From an uncultured Coriobacteriaceae bacterium (lineage in GTDB: Bacteria; Actinomycetota; Coriobacteriia; Coriobacteriales; Coriobacteriaceae), in assembly GCA_944322305.1 (NCBI GenBank), contig CALUOP010000008.1, forward strand, positions 47,381 to 111,380: a DNA stretch of 64,000 nucleotides, in the 5' to 3' direction. This document shows, piece after piece, positions 51,069-60,118 of the stretch. The position numbers were made by a program, and so were the translations under genes. The notes below the pieces were generated by a model. That model was not told the origin of the DNA and did no database searches. It saw only the letters and a program-made list of their open reading frames with translations. The number at the start of each line of letters is the position of its first letter. The stretch's first letter is position 1.

Positions 51069-52187
51069 ATGACTCACGAGAGCGCACCGCGCAAGCGGTC
51101 GCACAAGCACAAATCAGCTGAGGCGGCGCAGAAGCGCCGCGTCGAGCGCGAGCACGCGCTGGAGCACGCGCGCGCCGAACGCGAGCATCGCCAGCAGGCC
51201 GTGCTCGGACAGCTGAAGGAGGCCGGACTCGACATGACCATGGGCGCCGGCGAGGAGAGCTGGTTCGGCGCGCCCGAGGTCAAGATCGACCTCAAGACCG
51301 AGCTGGAGCGCCTGAAGGCCCTGCGCCGCGCCACGTTCGTGCGCCGCTGCTACACCCTGGTCTCGGTGGTGATCTCCGCGCTTCTGCAGGCCTACACCAT
51401 CCAGGCGTTCGTGAACCCCGCCAACCTGCTTTCCAGCGGCTTCACCGGCTTGGCCATCCTGATCGAGCGCATCACCGGGCTTTTCGGCGTGCACTTCTCC
51501 ACCTCGCTGGGCATGATCGTGCTCAACATCCCGGTCGCCATCATCTGCTGGAAGAGCATCAGCCGCCGGTTCGTGGTCTTCTCCATGCTGCAGGTGTTCT
51601 TGTCGTCAACCTTCCTGCGCGTGCTGCACTTCGACCCCATCCTGGACAACCTGATGCTCCAGGTGATCTTCGGCGGCTTCCTGTACGGCTTCGCCATCGC
51701 CGTGGCGCTGCGCGCCGGCGCCTCCACCGCGGGCACCGACTTCATCTCGCTCATGGTCTCCAACAAGACGGGCAAGAGCATCTGGGGCCTGATCTTCGCG
51801 GGCAACTGCTGCGTGCTGTGCGTGTTCGGCGCGCTGTTCGGCTGGGAGGCGGCGGCGTACTCCATCATCTTCCAGTTCATCTCCACCAAGGCCATCGAGA
51901 TGTTCCACCACTACTACGAGCGCGTGACGCTGCAGATCATCACGCAGCGGCCCGACCAGATCCTGGCGAGCTACAACGTGGTGCACAAGCACGGCAGCTC
52001 GGTGATGGAGGTCGTGGGCGGCCGCAGCCACCAGCGCTACTGGCTCATCAACACCGTGGCCTCCTCCTTCGAGCTTGACGACATCATGCAGCTCATCCGC
52101 ACGCAGGACGGCAACGCGGTGGTGAACGTGATGCGCACCGAGAACTTCTTCGGCAACTTCTACCGCCCGCCGATCGACGAGAAGTAA
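51069..52187 (+). CDS. YitT-family membrane protein (DUF161 plus DUF2179)
   Basis: This 372-residue protein has a basic, helical cytoplasmic N-terminus of about 95 residues (RKRSHKHKSAEAAQKRR). Five or six membrane segments of the YitT/DUF161 type follow (about 97-285; QAYTIQAFVNPANLLSSGFTG), then a C-terminal DUF2179 domain (QIITQRPDQILASY onward). The family is widespread and uncharacterised. The ATG at 51069 has AGGAGCGACC upstream; the longer frame is unlikely. The N-terminal extension is unusual for YitT proteins. Confidence 0.87.
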   Translation: MTHESAPRKRSHKHKSAEAAQKRRVEREHALEHARAEREHRQQAVLGQLKEAGLDMTMGAGEESWFGAPEVKIDLKTELERLKALRRATFVRRCYTLVSVVISALLQAYTIQAFVNPANLLSSGFTGLAILIERITGLFGVHFSTSLGMIVLNIPVAIICWKSISRRFVVFSMLQVFLSSTFLRVLHFDPILDNLMLQVIFGGFLYGFAIAVALRAGASTAGTDFISLMVSNKTGKSIWGLIFAGNCCVLCVFGALFGWEAAAYSIIFQFISTKAIEMFHHYYERVTLQIITQRPDQILASYNVVHKHGSSVMEVVGGRSHQRYWLINTVASSFELDDIMQLIRTQDGNAVVNVMRTENFFGNFYRPPIDEK

Positions 52188-52242
52188 GCCGCCCTTGGCT
52201 GGCAGCGCCACGCCCCGCACGGCGCTTACCGCGCGCTTCTGT

Positions 52243-52280
52243 AAGGCGCGCTCGGGTTTTCTCCCCGGGCGCGCCTTTTT
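52243..52280 (+). terminator. Terminator after the YitT gene
   Basis: AAGGCGCGCTCGGG pairs with CCCGGGCGCGCCTT (one G-T pair) around a short loop, and TTTTT follows on the plus strand. Confidence 0.9.
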
Positions 52281-52472
52281 GCGTTGTGGAGAAGCGGGCG
52301 CCTTGCTGGGGCGGTGCGGCTGGAGGGGCGCCAGGGTGCAACGCTTGAAGCCGCTTGCCAGGGGCCGCGCTGAAAAGGGGCGCTGCGGGGCCCGTCGCCA
52401 AGAAACGCCGCATCTGGTACGCCCGCGCAATTGTGGACGCGCGGTGTGCACGCGCTCTTATCGCCTTGCCAC

Positions 52473-52503
52473 TTGCCTTGAAGTTAACTCTAAGTTCAAT
52501 AAT
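52473..52503 (+). promoter_or_regulatory. MerR-type promoter with long spacer and dyad
   Basis: TTGCCT (52473-52478) and AATAAT (52498-52503) are 19 bases apart, the stretched spacing typical of MerR-activated promoters. The dyad CTTGAAGTTAACTCTAAG (52477-52494), centred on GTTAAC, fills the spacer. It lies 26 bases before the MerR gene, which suggests autoregulation. Confidence 0.75.
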
Positions 52504-52528
52504 GGCGGCATAGGCGAGAGGAGCGCAC

Positions 52529-53044
52529 ATGCAACTCACCATAGGCGACGTCTCCGCGCGGCTGGGCATCTCCGCGCCGACGCTGCGCTACTACGACAAG
52601 GAGGGGCTTTTGCCCTTTGTGGCGCGCAACCAAAGCGGCGCGCGCGTGTTCACCGAGCACGACTTGGAATGGCTGCACATGATCGAGTGCCTCAAGCGGT
52701 CGGGCCTCTCGATCAAGGAGATCAAGCAGTTCGTTGACCTGTACGTGCAGGGCGACGATACCCTTGCCGCGCGGCGCGACATCTTCTACCGGCGCAAGGC
52801 CGCCGTCGAGGCCGAGGTGGAAGCGCTCAAGCAGACCCTGGACTACGTGGCGTACAAGTGCTGGTACTACGACACAGCCGTGGCGGCGGGCAGCATCGAG
52901 GCGGCGCGAAACGCAAGCCTGTCCGAGATGCCCGCGCAGGCGCAGCGCTATGTGCGCGAGCGGGCCGAGCGCCTGGGCGCGGACGCGAACGCGAGCGTGG
53001 ATCCGAGCGCGCAGGACGCCGAGCACGTTGGTAGCGAGGCGTAA
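52529..53044 (+). CDS. MerR-family transcriptional regulator
   Basis: This 171-residue protein has the winged helix-turn-helix TIGDVSARLGISAPTLRYYDKEGLL (residues 3-27), then a MerR linker and a coiled dimerisation helix (about 75-105). It has no conserved cysteine set for metals; its AdhR/NmlR-like operator and the YYDTAVAAG region fit small aldehyde- or stress-type MerR proteins. The C-terminal 35 residues look unstructured. The ATG at 52529 has GAGAGGAG upstream. The gene has its own MerR-type promoter; targets are not evident. Confidence 0.9.
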   Translation: MQLTIGDVSARLGISAPTLRYYDKEGLLPFVARNQSGARVFTEHDLEWLHMIECLKRSGLSIKEIKQFVDLYVQGDDTLAARRDIFYRRKAAVEAEVEALKQTLDYVAYKCWYYDTAVAAGSIEAARNASLSEMPAQAQRYVRERAERLGADANASVDPSAQDAEHVGSEA

Positions 53045-53132
53045 ATCCCCCTGCCCACAAGGCTTCTCACCATCCCCGGCGGGTAGCATCCGCCAGACCA
53101 TCCAACCACTTACACCGAAGAAAGGAAAACCC

Positions 53133-53726
53133 ATGTCCAAGCTGTACCTGATGCGCCACGGCCAAACCCTCTTCAACGTGCTGCGCCGCAAACAGGGCTG
53201 GTGCGACTCCCCGCTCACCGAGGAGGGCATCGAGCAGGCCCGTCGCGCGGGTGCGTGGCTCCGCGAGCAGGGCGTTACCTTTGATCACGCGTACTCCTCC
53301 ACCTCCGAGCGCGCATGCGACACGCTGGAGATCGTGCTTGAAGAAGCCGGGCAGACCATGCCCTACGAGCGCGTGAAGGGGCTCAAGGAGTGGAACTTCG
53401 GCACCTTTGAAGGGCTCACCGAGGACACGAACCCGCCGCTTCCCTACGGAGATTTTTACGTGCCCTTCGGCGGCGAGGGCGAGCTCGCCTTCCGCGAGCG
53501 CTTGGTAACCACTGTGACCGAGCTTATGAGTCGCCCGGGGCACGACAGCGTGATCATGGCCTCGCACGGCGCCGCCGTGGCGCAGTTCCTGCGCGCGCAG
53601 GGTCCCGAGGCCGAGCAGCGTCTGCGCAACAACCGCCGCATCGGCAACTGCGCGATCACCGTGTACGAGTTCGACCCTGAAACGCGCGCCTTCGAAGCCC
53701 TTGAGCTGATCAACCCCAACGCCTAG
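53133..53726 (+). CDS. Histidine phosphatase superfamily protein
   Basis: This 197-residue protein has the phosphoglycerate-mutase-like core: LMRHGQT (R8-H9-G10, the phospho-histidine), a second arginine in SSTSERACDT, the glutamate in LKEWNFGTFEG and the late histidine in MASHGAAV. It is most like broad-specificity phosphatases (GpmB/PhoE class). The ATG at 53133 has AAAGGAAAACCC upstream. It is 88 bases after the MerR gene and may be co-transcribed. Confidence 0.9.
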   Translation: MSKLYLMRHGQTLFNVLRRKQGWCDSPLTEEGIEQARRAGAWLREQGVTFDHAYSSTSERACDTLEIVLEEAGQTMPYERVKGLKEWNFGTFEGLTEDTNPPLPYGDFYVPFGGEGELAFRERLVTTVTELMSRPGHDSVIMASHGAAVAQFLRAQGPEAEQRLRNNRRIGNCAITVYEFDPETRAFEALELINPNA

Positions 53727-53755
53727 CGCGCCCGGGCGCCGCCACACGCCCATAG

Positions 53756-53796
53756 CGCCGCCGGCCCTCTGAATACAGGGAGCCGGCGGCGTTTTT
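53756..53796 (+). terminator. Terminator after the histidine phosphatase gene
   Basis: GCGCCGCCGGC and GCCGGCGGCG form a long stem, and TTTTT follows on the plus strand. It lies between two convergent genes. Confidence 0.9.
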
Positions 53797-53819
53797 GCTT
53801 GGAGCTTGCTCAGCTGGCC

Positions 53820-54191
53820 CTAGTACTTGGCGCGGAAGCCCTTCTCGTCCGGCACCAACGGCAGCTCGTCGCAGGCAACCACGGTAAAGCCATAGCCGAA
53901 CTGCCGGTAATACACGTGCAGGTCCGCCACCATGGCCTGAATGTTGGCGCCGGTGCCCTGCCACTCGGCCTCCACGTTGCCGTCGTCGAGGTTCTTGACC
54001 CAGCCGGTTATCTCGCGCTTATCGGAGAACTGCTGCTGCATGAACCGAAAGCCCACGCCCTGCACGCGCCCGGAAAACAGCAGGCGCACACGCAAGGTGG
54101 CTGCGGGATCCAGCGCCGCCACCAGCTTGTCGTCGTCCACCGGCTCCTTATCGGCGCTTTTCGCGCGGGCCTTGAAAAACCGTTCGAGCAT
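53820..54191 (-). CDS. acyP: Acylphosphatase
   Basis: This 123-residue protein has a 30-residue charged N-terminal extension before the acylphosphatase domain. The phosphate loop is SGRVQGVGFRF with catalytic R49, and the catalytic asparagine N67 is in GWVKNLDDGNVEAEWQG. The enzyme hydrolyses acyl phosphates. The start at 54191 has GGGAGGCAGC upstream; the longer frame upstream runs into an inverted-repeat element and is not coding. The domain itself has normal length. Confidence 0.88.
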   Translation of the reverse strand: MLERFFKARAKSADKEPVDDDKLVAALDPAATLRVRLLFSGRVQGVGFRFMQQQFSDKREITGWVKNLDDGNVEAEWQGTGANIQAMVADLHVYYRQFGYGFTVVACDELPLVPDEKGFRAKY

Positions 54192-54538
54192 GCTGCCTCC
54201 CTTTGCGCCGCCCACGCCGTGCGCTGCGCTTCCGCGCGCGCCGTTTTCGCCCCTCATTGTACGCGAAGACGCGCCAAACCTGCCCTGGCGAGGCGCTTGG
54301 GCGCCTCGTTTGCCCGGCATACAGGCCACAAAACAAAAATGGATGTGGTTTAGGCGTCTCCTCTCAGGTAGACGATTTATGGGCAAGCCCTCTACCTGCG
54401 GGTTTTCTTTTCAGCATGCTCCGTCTACTTGGAGGGGACGCAATAAACCACATCCATTTTGCGCGGCGAGCTCTTTCAGCGGGCCGGCAGCACGTTTTAC
54501 CCGCGGATCTTGCAATTAACGACACGGCGCAAGCGGCC
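54192..54538. other. Intergenic holding an inverted-repeat element
   Basis: These 347 bases lie between the PAP2 and acylphosphatase genes and contain the element at 54336-54460. I see no gene. A TACAAT box on the minus strand (54256-54261) could be the acylphosphatase -10, but its -35 is not clear. Confidence 0.6.
54336..54460. repeat. Nested inverted-repeat element (125 bp)
   Basis: The perfect 17-bp outer arms are AAAATGGATGTGGTTTA (54336-54352) and TAAACCACATCCATTTT (54444-54460). Inside is a second stem, CAGGTAGA / TCTACCTG (54365-54372 and 54391-54398), followed by GGGTTTTCTTTT. The element is richer in A+T than the surrounding DNA and is non-coding. In size and plan it resembles 62115-62241, with different arm sequence. 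Confidence 0.8.
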
Positions 54539-55390
54539 CTACCGCCCGCTTCGGCGCAGCTTGCCACTCGCCACCCACAGACCCACCGCGCGCACGTACA
54601 GCGCCAACCACAGAACACCCGCACAGATCCCTGCGACCACGTCTGAGAGGTAATGCACGCCCAGGCACACGCGGGCAAGGCACACCGCCGCGCAGGCCGC
54701 CAGCGCAACCGCGGCGAGCGCTGCGCGCCCGGTGCGGCTTCCCGCACCCGCCGCGCGCGCAAGTGCCTCGCGCGGAGCCTGCGCCCCGAGCCCTGCGCCC
54801 GTCACACCCGGGGCGCGGCGCGGCAGAGGGCGCATACCCATGAGCCACATGCCCCACAGCAGGAAACCGAAAAACGCAACCACGTTCATGGCGTGGCCGG
54901 AAGGGAAGCTGAGGCCCGCCTCGGCCACCAGGCCCCACGCAGGCCGCGGGCGAGCCACCACCGCTTTGAGCAGGCGGTTTACCACCTCGACCAGCGCCAC
55001 GTTGCCGAGAAGCGCCACGCCGAGCCGCGTGGTCGGCGCGCTTCTGAGCAGCGCGCCGCCAAGCGCCACCGCGCCGGCAGCGCTCGCCAGGAAAGCGCCC
55101 GAGCCCGCAACGCTTACCGCGCGCCACATCCGCACCGTCCCCGGTGCGGCGGCGCCCGCGCCCTGCGCCAGCTGCCACGCCGCCCGGTCAACGCCCAGCG
55201 GCGCGCCGCCCGCCAGCGCCACCAGCGCCGTCAGGGCAAGAAACACCGCCGCGCAGGCAAGCAGCGTCGCCGTCCCAAGAAACCGCCGCGCACGCCCGGG
55301 ACGGGCAGACCTCAGCAGGCGCTCGCCCCGTGCCACGCGCGCCGCGTCGCGCTTCTCGCGCCCGAGCAGCCGGTCAGCGTTTTGCGCCAT
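54539..55390 (-). CDS. PAP2-family phosphatase
   Basis: This 283-residue membrane protein has about six segments and the three acid-phosphatase motifs: KAVVARPRP (about 140-148), SFPSGHAMN (about 160-168) and RVCLGVHYLSDVVAG (about 242-256). It likely removes phosphate from a lipid such as undecaprenyl diphosphate or phosphatidic acid. An Arg/Ala/Gly-rich loop (about 185-225) separates the later segments. The ATG at 55390 has GGGGAAGGATG upstream and overlaps the end of the DUF2974 gene by 17 bases, so the two are coupled. Confidence 0.9.
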   Translation of the reverse strand: MAQNADRLLGREKRDAARVARGERLLRSARPGRARRFLGTATLLACAAVFLALTALVALAGGAPLGVDRAAWQLAQGAGAAAPGTVRMWRAVSVAGSGAFLASAAGAVALGGALLRSAPTTRLGVALLGNVALVEVVNRLLKAVVARPRPAWGLVAEAGLSFPSGHAMNVVAFFGFLLWGMWLMGMRPLPRRAPGVTGAGLGAQAPREALARAAGAGSRTGRAALAAVALAACAAVCLARVCLGVHYLSDVVAGICAGVLWLALYVRAVGLWVASGKLRRSGR

Positions 55391-56708
55391 GGGCATCCTT
55401 CCCCGCGCCGCGCGCGCCGCCATCCAGCTCGTCCGCACCATCGCCGCCTGCGTCCCTGTCGCACGCGCGCTCATCGCCCGCGTCGGCCCCGTCCGCGGCA
55501 GCCGTCTCCTTACCCGCCGCACGGCCGAAGCGCCACGAGGCGATCATCCCCTTGCCTGCCTTCTTCACCGCCAGCGCCGTGAGGTCGGAGACCGCGCGCA
55601 TCAGCGTGGCGCGCGTCTTGTCGTCGGCCTGGCGCGCGGCCTCGCCCAAAAGCGCCAGCAGCTTCTTGCTGTCGGCCAGCAGGATGTCCGCCGCGTCCTG
55701 CGCGCCCGACGCTTCAATGGCGCGGAACAGCGCCGCCGTGATCGCGGCCACCTCGCCCTCGTCGTAGCTCGAGATCCAGTCGGTCACGAGCTCGCCGGTG
55801 AAGCGCGCCGACTCGCTCACCGCCGGCAGCACCACGAAGTCGCCCGCCTCCACGTCCACCTGCCAGGAGAACAGGCTGTGCTGCATGAGGCCGTGCTCGC
55901 TGCTCGCCACGGCGCGCACCGGCCCGGGGTAGTCGAGCAAAAGCCCCACGAGCGCGTCCTGCGGCACCGTTTTGTCGATGCGTCCCTGAAGCGGCGCGTA
56001 GTCCGCCGCGCCGAACAGCCCGCGCTTGAAGCCCGGCGCGTCGTGCACGTACACGCGCGCAATGCGATCCTGCACGCGCGTGTCGCAGGTCAGCGCCGCG
56101 AACAGCGCGTAGTTGCCGCCTTTGGAGTGCCCGCCCACAAAAAGCGGCAGGCCCGTCGGCACATGGCGCGCCGCAAGCTCCAGGTACTCGGTGGCCATGT
56201 CCTGCGCTTGGGTGGGCGCCGCGTAGGCCGTCTCGAAGTTCTCGCGCCAGCCCGCGAAGCTCACGTCGGTGCCGCGGTAGGCCACGTAGGCGAAGCTGCC
56301 CGGGCTCACGTAGGTCACCGCCGAGAACTGGATGCTGCGCTGCTCGTCCAGCACGCTGGCGTAGTCGCTTATCTCGATGTCGCGGAAGCGCGGGCTCGCC
56401 ACCAGCGAGGCGAGCTCGTGCTTCACGTCGGCCGGCGAGAGCCCCTCGAAGGCCCCCTCCCCGCGGCTTGCCCAATGCTCGGCGCGGAAGAGGTCGACCG
56501 GGCGCACGGGTGCCTGCCCGATCCGCGCGAGGCGGCTCGCCAGCGCGTCGAGCACCGGCGAGGCAAAGCGCCGCTCGCGCAGGGGCGGCGCCACGCCCGC
56601 GCCGTCAACCATGGTGAGCTGCGCGAGCACCGCCGAGTCCACGGGGTTCAAGGGCTTTTCCGCAAAGGGGGCGAGCTCGCGCTCGAGGTAGTCGAAGAGG
56701 TTGGCCAT
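55374..56708 (-). CDS. DUF2974 / Mbeg1-like alpha/beta-hydrolase
   Basis: This 444-residue protein has an alpha/beta-hydrolase core. The nucleophile S195 is in VGGHSKGGNYA, preceded by VAYRGTDVSFAGWRENF (the oxyanion region) and followed by VHDAPGFKRG. It matches the DUF2974 lipase-like family that is common in gut Firmicutes and Coriobacteria. The C-terminal 60 residues are Asp/Gly/Ala-rich and disordered-looking. The ATG at 56708 has AAAGGAGGACC upstream. It overlaps the PAP2 gene downstream, hinting at a shared lipid or envelope role. Confidence 0.85.
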   Translation of the reverse strand: MANLFDYLERELAPFAEKPLNPVDSAVLAQLTMVDGAGVAPPLRERRFASPVLDALASRLARIGQAPVRPVDLFRAEHWASRGEGAFEGLSPADVKHELASLVASPRFRDIEISDYASVLDEQRSIQFSAVTYVSPGSFAYVAYRGTDVSFAGWRENFETAYAAPTQAQDMATEYLELAARHVPTGLPLFVGGHSKGGNYALFAALTCDTRVQDRIARVYVHDAPGFKRGLFGAADYAPLQGRIDKTVPQDALVGLLLDYPGPVRAVASSEHGLMQHSLFSWQVDVEAGDFVVLPAVSESARFTGELVTDWISSYDEGEVAAITAALFRAIEASGAQDAADILLADSKKLLALLGEAARQADDKTRATLMRAVSDLTALAVKKAGKGMIASWRFGRAAGKETAAADGADAGDERACDRDAGGDGADELDGGARGAGKDAHGAKR

Positions 56709-56964
56709 CGGTCCTCCTTTATATACGTGAGCGGCGCCGGCACGCGCGCCGGGCACCGGGGCGGTTCGTACCAAAACTGTACCCGGCACGCGGCCCCGCA
56801 AGCGCTCGCGCCCCAATCTATGCGCTTCCTCTGCAAGCGCGCACCACCCGCCGCGGGGCGGCTACAATATCCCATTGCGCAAAGCCGCGCCGGGGCCGCC
56901 GCAACGGCCGCCCGGCGCTTTCCGTTTGCCCGACAACCCCGCTCGACGGCCCAAAGGAGGCCCC

Positions 56965-57933
56965 ATGAACGTTGCCCAAGCGTTGGAGCACGCCAACGCC
57001 TTCTCTTTCCCCGAGCTCCTCTACGCCAGCGGCCCGCAGGCCATGGACGCCGAACGCCACGCCAACGAGGAGGCCATCGGCACCCTCAAAGACGCGTTCT
57101 TCGCCGAGAAGAACCCCGGCTTCTCCTTCTCCACGGTGCTCGAGCTCGCCGACCGCAACCGCCAGCTGTGCGACCAGATCGGCTGGCAGCGCCTGCGCAA
57201 CGTAAACGGCACGAGCCTCGCGCGCAGCCTCTCGGACGACGACATCGCCCGCGGCATCGCCGTGATGCAGGGCCGCAAGCCCCGCGACGTGATGCGCGAG
57301 ACCCGCGGCGACCGCGACGCCTTCGGCGTGGCCTACGTGAGCCAGAAGCTCCGCGGCCTGGTGATGGGCATCGACATCGAGACCACCGACCGCTACCCCG
57401 ACCGCGGCTACATCCTCAACGTGGGCTGGGAGTTCATGCGCCTGGAGGAGGGCGCCGAGCCCTTCGAGCCGCTCGTGGAGTTCTGCGGCCTGCCCGAGCG
57501 CTACCGCGCCGAGGGCGTGCCGCTGGCCGACATCCACCACATCACCTGGGACATGATCGACGGCGAGGAGCCCTTCCGCGAGAACAAGGGCCTGCAAAAG
57601 CTGCTGCTCAAGCTCATGACCACCTACCCCTACATGGCGCACAACGCCGCCTTCGAGGACTCGTGGTTCACCCTGCACCTGGACGGCTACGCCGAGGCGC
57701 GCAAGGCCGGCAAGATCACCGTGATCGACTCGCGCGACATCTGCCGCCGCCTGGACTCCGAGGTGGCAACCCTGCCGCGCGAGTCCAGCCCGGCCGCGCT
57801 GGAGAACTGGGCGCGCCGCCGCGGCACGCTCAAGGCCGACGAGAAGGAGCGCCACCTGGGCCTGGACGACACCGACCTGATGCTGCGCACCGTGCACGCC
57901 GAGTTCGGGCTCAAGAACATGTTCCTGCAGTAA
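56965..57933 (+). CDS. DEDDh-type 3'-5' exonuclease (DnaQ-like)
   Basis: This 322-residue protein has an N-terminal region of about 130 residues with no clear domain and then an exonuclease fold. The metal-binding residues fall in GIDIETTD (about 138-145), HNAAFEDSWF and HLGLDDTDL (about 301-309), with the general-base histidine in the last motif. ITWDMIDGEEPF is the exo-II lead-in. It may act in DNA repair or RNA trimming. The ATG at 56965 has AAAGGAGGCCCC upstream. It is monocistronic and divergent from the DUF2974 gene. Confidence 0.88.
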   Translation: MNVAQALEHANAFSFPELLYASGPQAMDAERHANEEAIGTLKDAFFAEKNPGFSFSTVLELADRNRQLCDQIGWQRLRNVNGTSLARSLSDDDIARGIAVMQGRKPRDVMRETRGDRDAFGVAYVSQKLRGLVMGIDIETTDRYPDRGYILNVGWEFMRLEEGAEPFEPLVEFCGLPERYRAEGVPLADIHHITWDMIDGEEPFRENKGLQKLLLKLMTTYPYMAHNAAFEDSWFTLHLDGYAEARKAGKITVIDSRDICRRLDSEVATLPRESSPAALENWARRRGTLKADEKERHLGLDDTDLMLRTVHAEFGLKNMFLQ

Positions 57934-58337
57934 CCGCCGCAGGGCGAGAAGAGCAGGCGCGGGCCTTGGCCCGCCAGGGGCGGGTGCGAGCGGCAGACAC
58001 CCCGCACCCGCCGTCCGCACCCGCCATCCGCTGCTGCTGCCCGCACCCGCCATCCGCACCCGCCGCCCGCGCCCGTCCCAACGGCAACCCAGGGCCCGCA
58101 CGCACGCTTGCCGAACTGCGTTTTGCATCGAAACAGCCTCGGCTTGCATAAGTTTTAAAACCTGATAGGCTGGAAGAACCGCACAGCAATTCCACCGCCC
58201 GCGGGCCGGCCGAGCCGCGCCCGCGCCATCGCCCGCAGCAGGCACCCGTCGCGCTGCGGGCCACCCGTATACCGGCCGGAACCCGGGGGCGCGACGCACG
58301 GGCCCCGGCGGCCCCGCAACCGACGGAAGGATCCCGC
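57934..58337. other. Intergenic with short tandem repeats
   Basis: These 404 bases before the ABC exporter hold no gene. They contain the short repeats at 58001-58078 and a candidate promoter: TTGCAT (58144) then TAGGCT (58166), spaced 16 bases. Confidence 0.55.
58001..58078. repeat. Short tandem repeats, CCGCACCCGCC unit
   Basis: The unit CCGCACCCGCC plus one or two variable bases occurs about five times, partly interrupted by CTGCTGCTG. It is low-complexity, non-coding DNA. Confidence 0.7.
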
Positions 58338-60116
58338 ATGAGAACGCTTCTGCGCTTCCTCAAACCCTACCGCCTGCAAACAGCCGTGGTGCTCGTCTCG
58401 CTCGCCGTGAACCTGGCCGGCGTGCTGCTCGTGCCCACGATCCTGGCCAACATGATCAACAACGGCGTGAGCTCGCGCGACATGGACTACCTCATGGGCC
58501 AGGGTGCGCTCATGCTCGCGGCCGCCGTGGTCTCGGGTGCGGGCGCCTTCGCGTGCAACTACTTCTGCGCCGACCTCTCCTCCAAGGTGGGGCGCGACAT
58601 CCGCAACGCCGTCTACGACGCCTCGCTCGCCTTCTCGGGCTCCGGCTTCGAGCAGTTCGGCACCGGCTCCATGATCACCCGCACCTTGGGCGACGTGAAC
58701 GTGATCCAGCAGGCCATCACCATGACCATCCAGATGATGCTGCCCGTGCCGTTCGCCGCGGTCATCGGCATCGTGCTTGCCTCCTCCATCGACCCGCAGA
58801 TGGGGGCGCTGCTCGCCTGCGTCATCGCCGTGGTGGGCGTGATCGCGCTTGTCACCGTGCGCCGCGCCGCCGCGATCTTCGAGAAGCTGCAGACCTTCAT
58901 CGACCGCATGAACGTGCGCCTGCGCGAGACCATCACCGGCGTGCGCGTGATCCGCGCCTTCGGCAAGGAGCGCGCCGAGCGCGAGCGCCTGGACGACGCG
59001 TTCTCCTCGTTCGCCAAAAACGCCATCCGCGTGAACATGCTTTTCGCCACGCTGGACTGCTCGGCCTTCCTCATCATGAACCTGTGCGAGGTCGCCATCC
59101 TGTGGCTCGGCGGCAACCGCGTGGGCGTCCACGCCATGCAGATCGCCTCGATCTCGGCGTGCGTGGAGTACGCGATGCTCATCCTGCTGTTCATCATGAT
59201 GGCGCAGATCTGCGCGCTCACGCTGCCGCGCGCCCTGGTGTGCCTGGAGCGCTGCCGCGCCGTGATCGACCACGAGCCGAGCATCGCCGACCCAGCCCTG
59301 CCCGAGAAGCCCGGCCGCGGCGCCGAGAAAGAGGGCGAGGCGGTGGTGCACTTCTCGTGCGCGTCCTTCTGCTTCGCCGACGCCGACGAGGACACGCTGC
59401 ACCGGCTGAACTTCATCTGCCGCCGCGGCACCACCACGGCCATCATCGGGCAGACGGGCTCGGGCAAGTCCACCATCGCCAAGCTCATCCTGCGCTTCCA
59501 CGACGTCTCCGAGGGGCACGTCTCGCTTCTGGGCACCGACGTGCGCAACCTAAGCCAGCACGACCTGCGCGAGCGCGTGTCCTACGTGCCGCAGAAGGCG
59601 TGGCTGTTCTCGGGCACCGTCGCCGAGAACCTGCGCTACGGCAAGCCCGACGCCACCGACGAGGAGCTGTGGCACGCCCTGGACGTGGCGCAGTCGGGCT
59701 TCGTGCGCGAGCTGCCCGGCGGCCTTGCCAGCCGCGTGGCGCAGGGCGGCACCAACTTCTCCGGCGGCCAGCGCCAGCGCCTCTCCATCGCGCGGGCACT
59801 TGTGAAGCCGGCCGACCTCTACATCTTCGACGACTCGTTCTCCGCGCTCGACTTCAAGACCGACGCCGCCCTGCGGCGGGCGCTGGCCGAGGAGGTCGCC
59901 GACGCCGCCGTGTTCATCATCGCCCAGCGCATCAACACCATCCTCAACGCCGACCAGATCATCGTGCTCAAAGACGGCTGCATCGCCGGGCTCGGCACCC
60001 ACGACGAGCTCATGCGCACCTGCCCGGTGTACCAGGAGATCGCCCGCTCGCAGCTCAAGGCCGAGGAGCTGGAGGGCCTTGCCGCAGAAGACAGCGCGCA
60101 GAAGGGAGGCGCATAG
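58338..60116 (+). CDS. ABC exporter half-transporter, degenerate-site subunit
   Basis: This 592-residue protein has six membrane segments (about 10-310) and an ATPase domain. Walker A is IIGQTGSGKST (about 370-380) and the signature is FSGGQRQR (about 474). The Walker B region reads YIFDDSFSALD, so the catalytic Glu is Asp, and the switch histidine is replaced by Gln (IIAQRIN, near 531). This is the inactive-site half of a heterodimeric exporter. The ATG at 58338 has GACGGAAGGATCCC upstream. The partner gene begins two bases after its stop. Confidence 0.93.
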   Translation: MRTLLRFLKPYRLQTAVVLVSLAVNLAGVLLVPTILANMINNGVSSRDMDYLMGQGALMLAAAVVSGAGAFACNYFCADLSSKVGRDIRNAVYDASLAFSGSGFEQFGTGSMITRTLGDVNVIQQAITMTIQMMLPVPFAAVIGIVLASSIDPQMGALLACVIAVVGVIALVTVRRAAAIFEKLQTFIDRMNVRLRETITGVRVIRAFGKERAERERLDDAFSSFAKNAIRVNMLFATLDCSAFLIMNLCEVAILWLGGNRVGVHAMQIASISACVEYAMLILLFIMMAQICALTLPRALVCLERCRAVIDHEPSIADPALPEKPGRGAEKEGEAVVHFSCASFCFADADEDTLHRLNFICRRGTTTAIIGQTGSGKSTIAKLILRFHDVSEGHVSLLGTDVRNLSQHDLRERVSYVPQKAWLFSGTVAENLRYGKPDATDEELWHALDVAQSGFVRELPGGLASRVAQGGTNFSGGQRQRLSIARALVKPADLYIFDDSFSALDFKTDAALRRALAEEVADAAVFIIAQRINTILNADQIIVLKDGCIAGLGTHDELMRTCPVYQEIARSQLKAEELEGLAAEDSAQKGGA

Positions 60117-60118
60117 CC

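Larger units (their letters stand above)
52188..52528. other. Intergenic before the MerR gene
   Basis: These 341 bases hold the YitT terminator on the left and the MerR-type promoter on the right. Between them I see only G+C-rich filler with no gene. Confidence 0.6.

Noticed and set aside
58553..60118. A frame that would extend the second ABC subunit 522 residues upstream
   Set aside because: The upstream part is an out-of-frame reading of the first subunit. The ATG at 60119 has a good ribosome-binding site directly after the first gene's stop.
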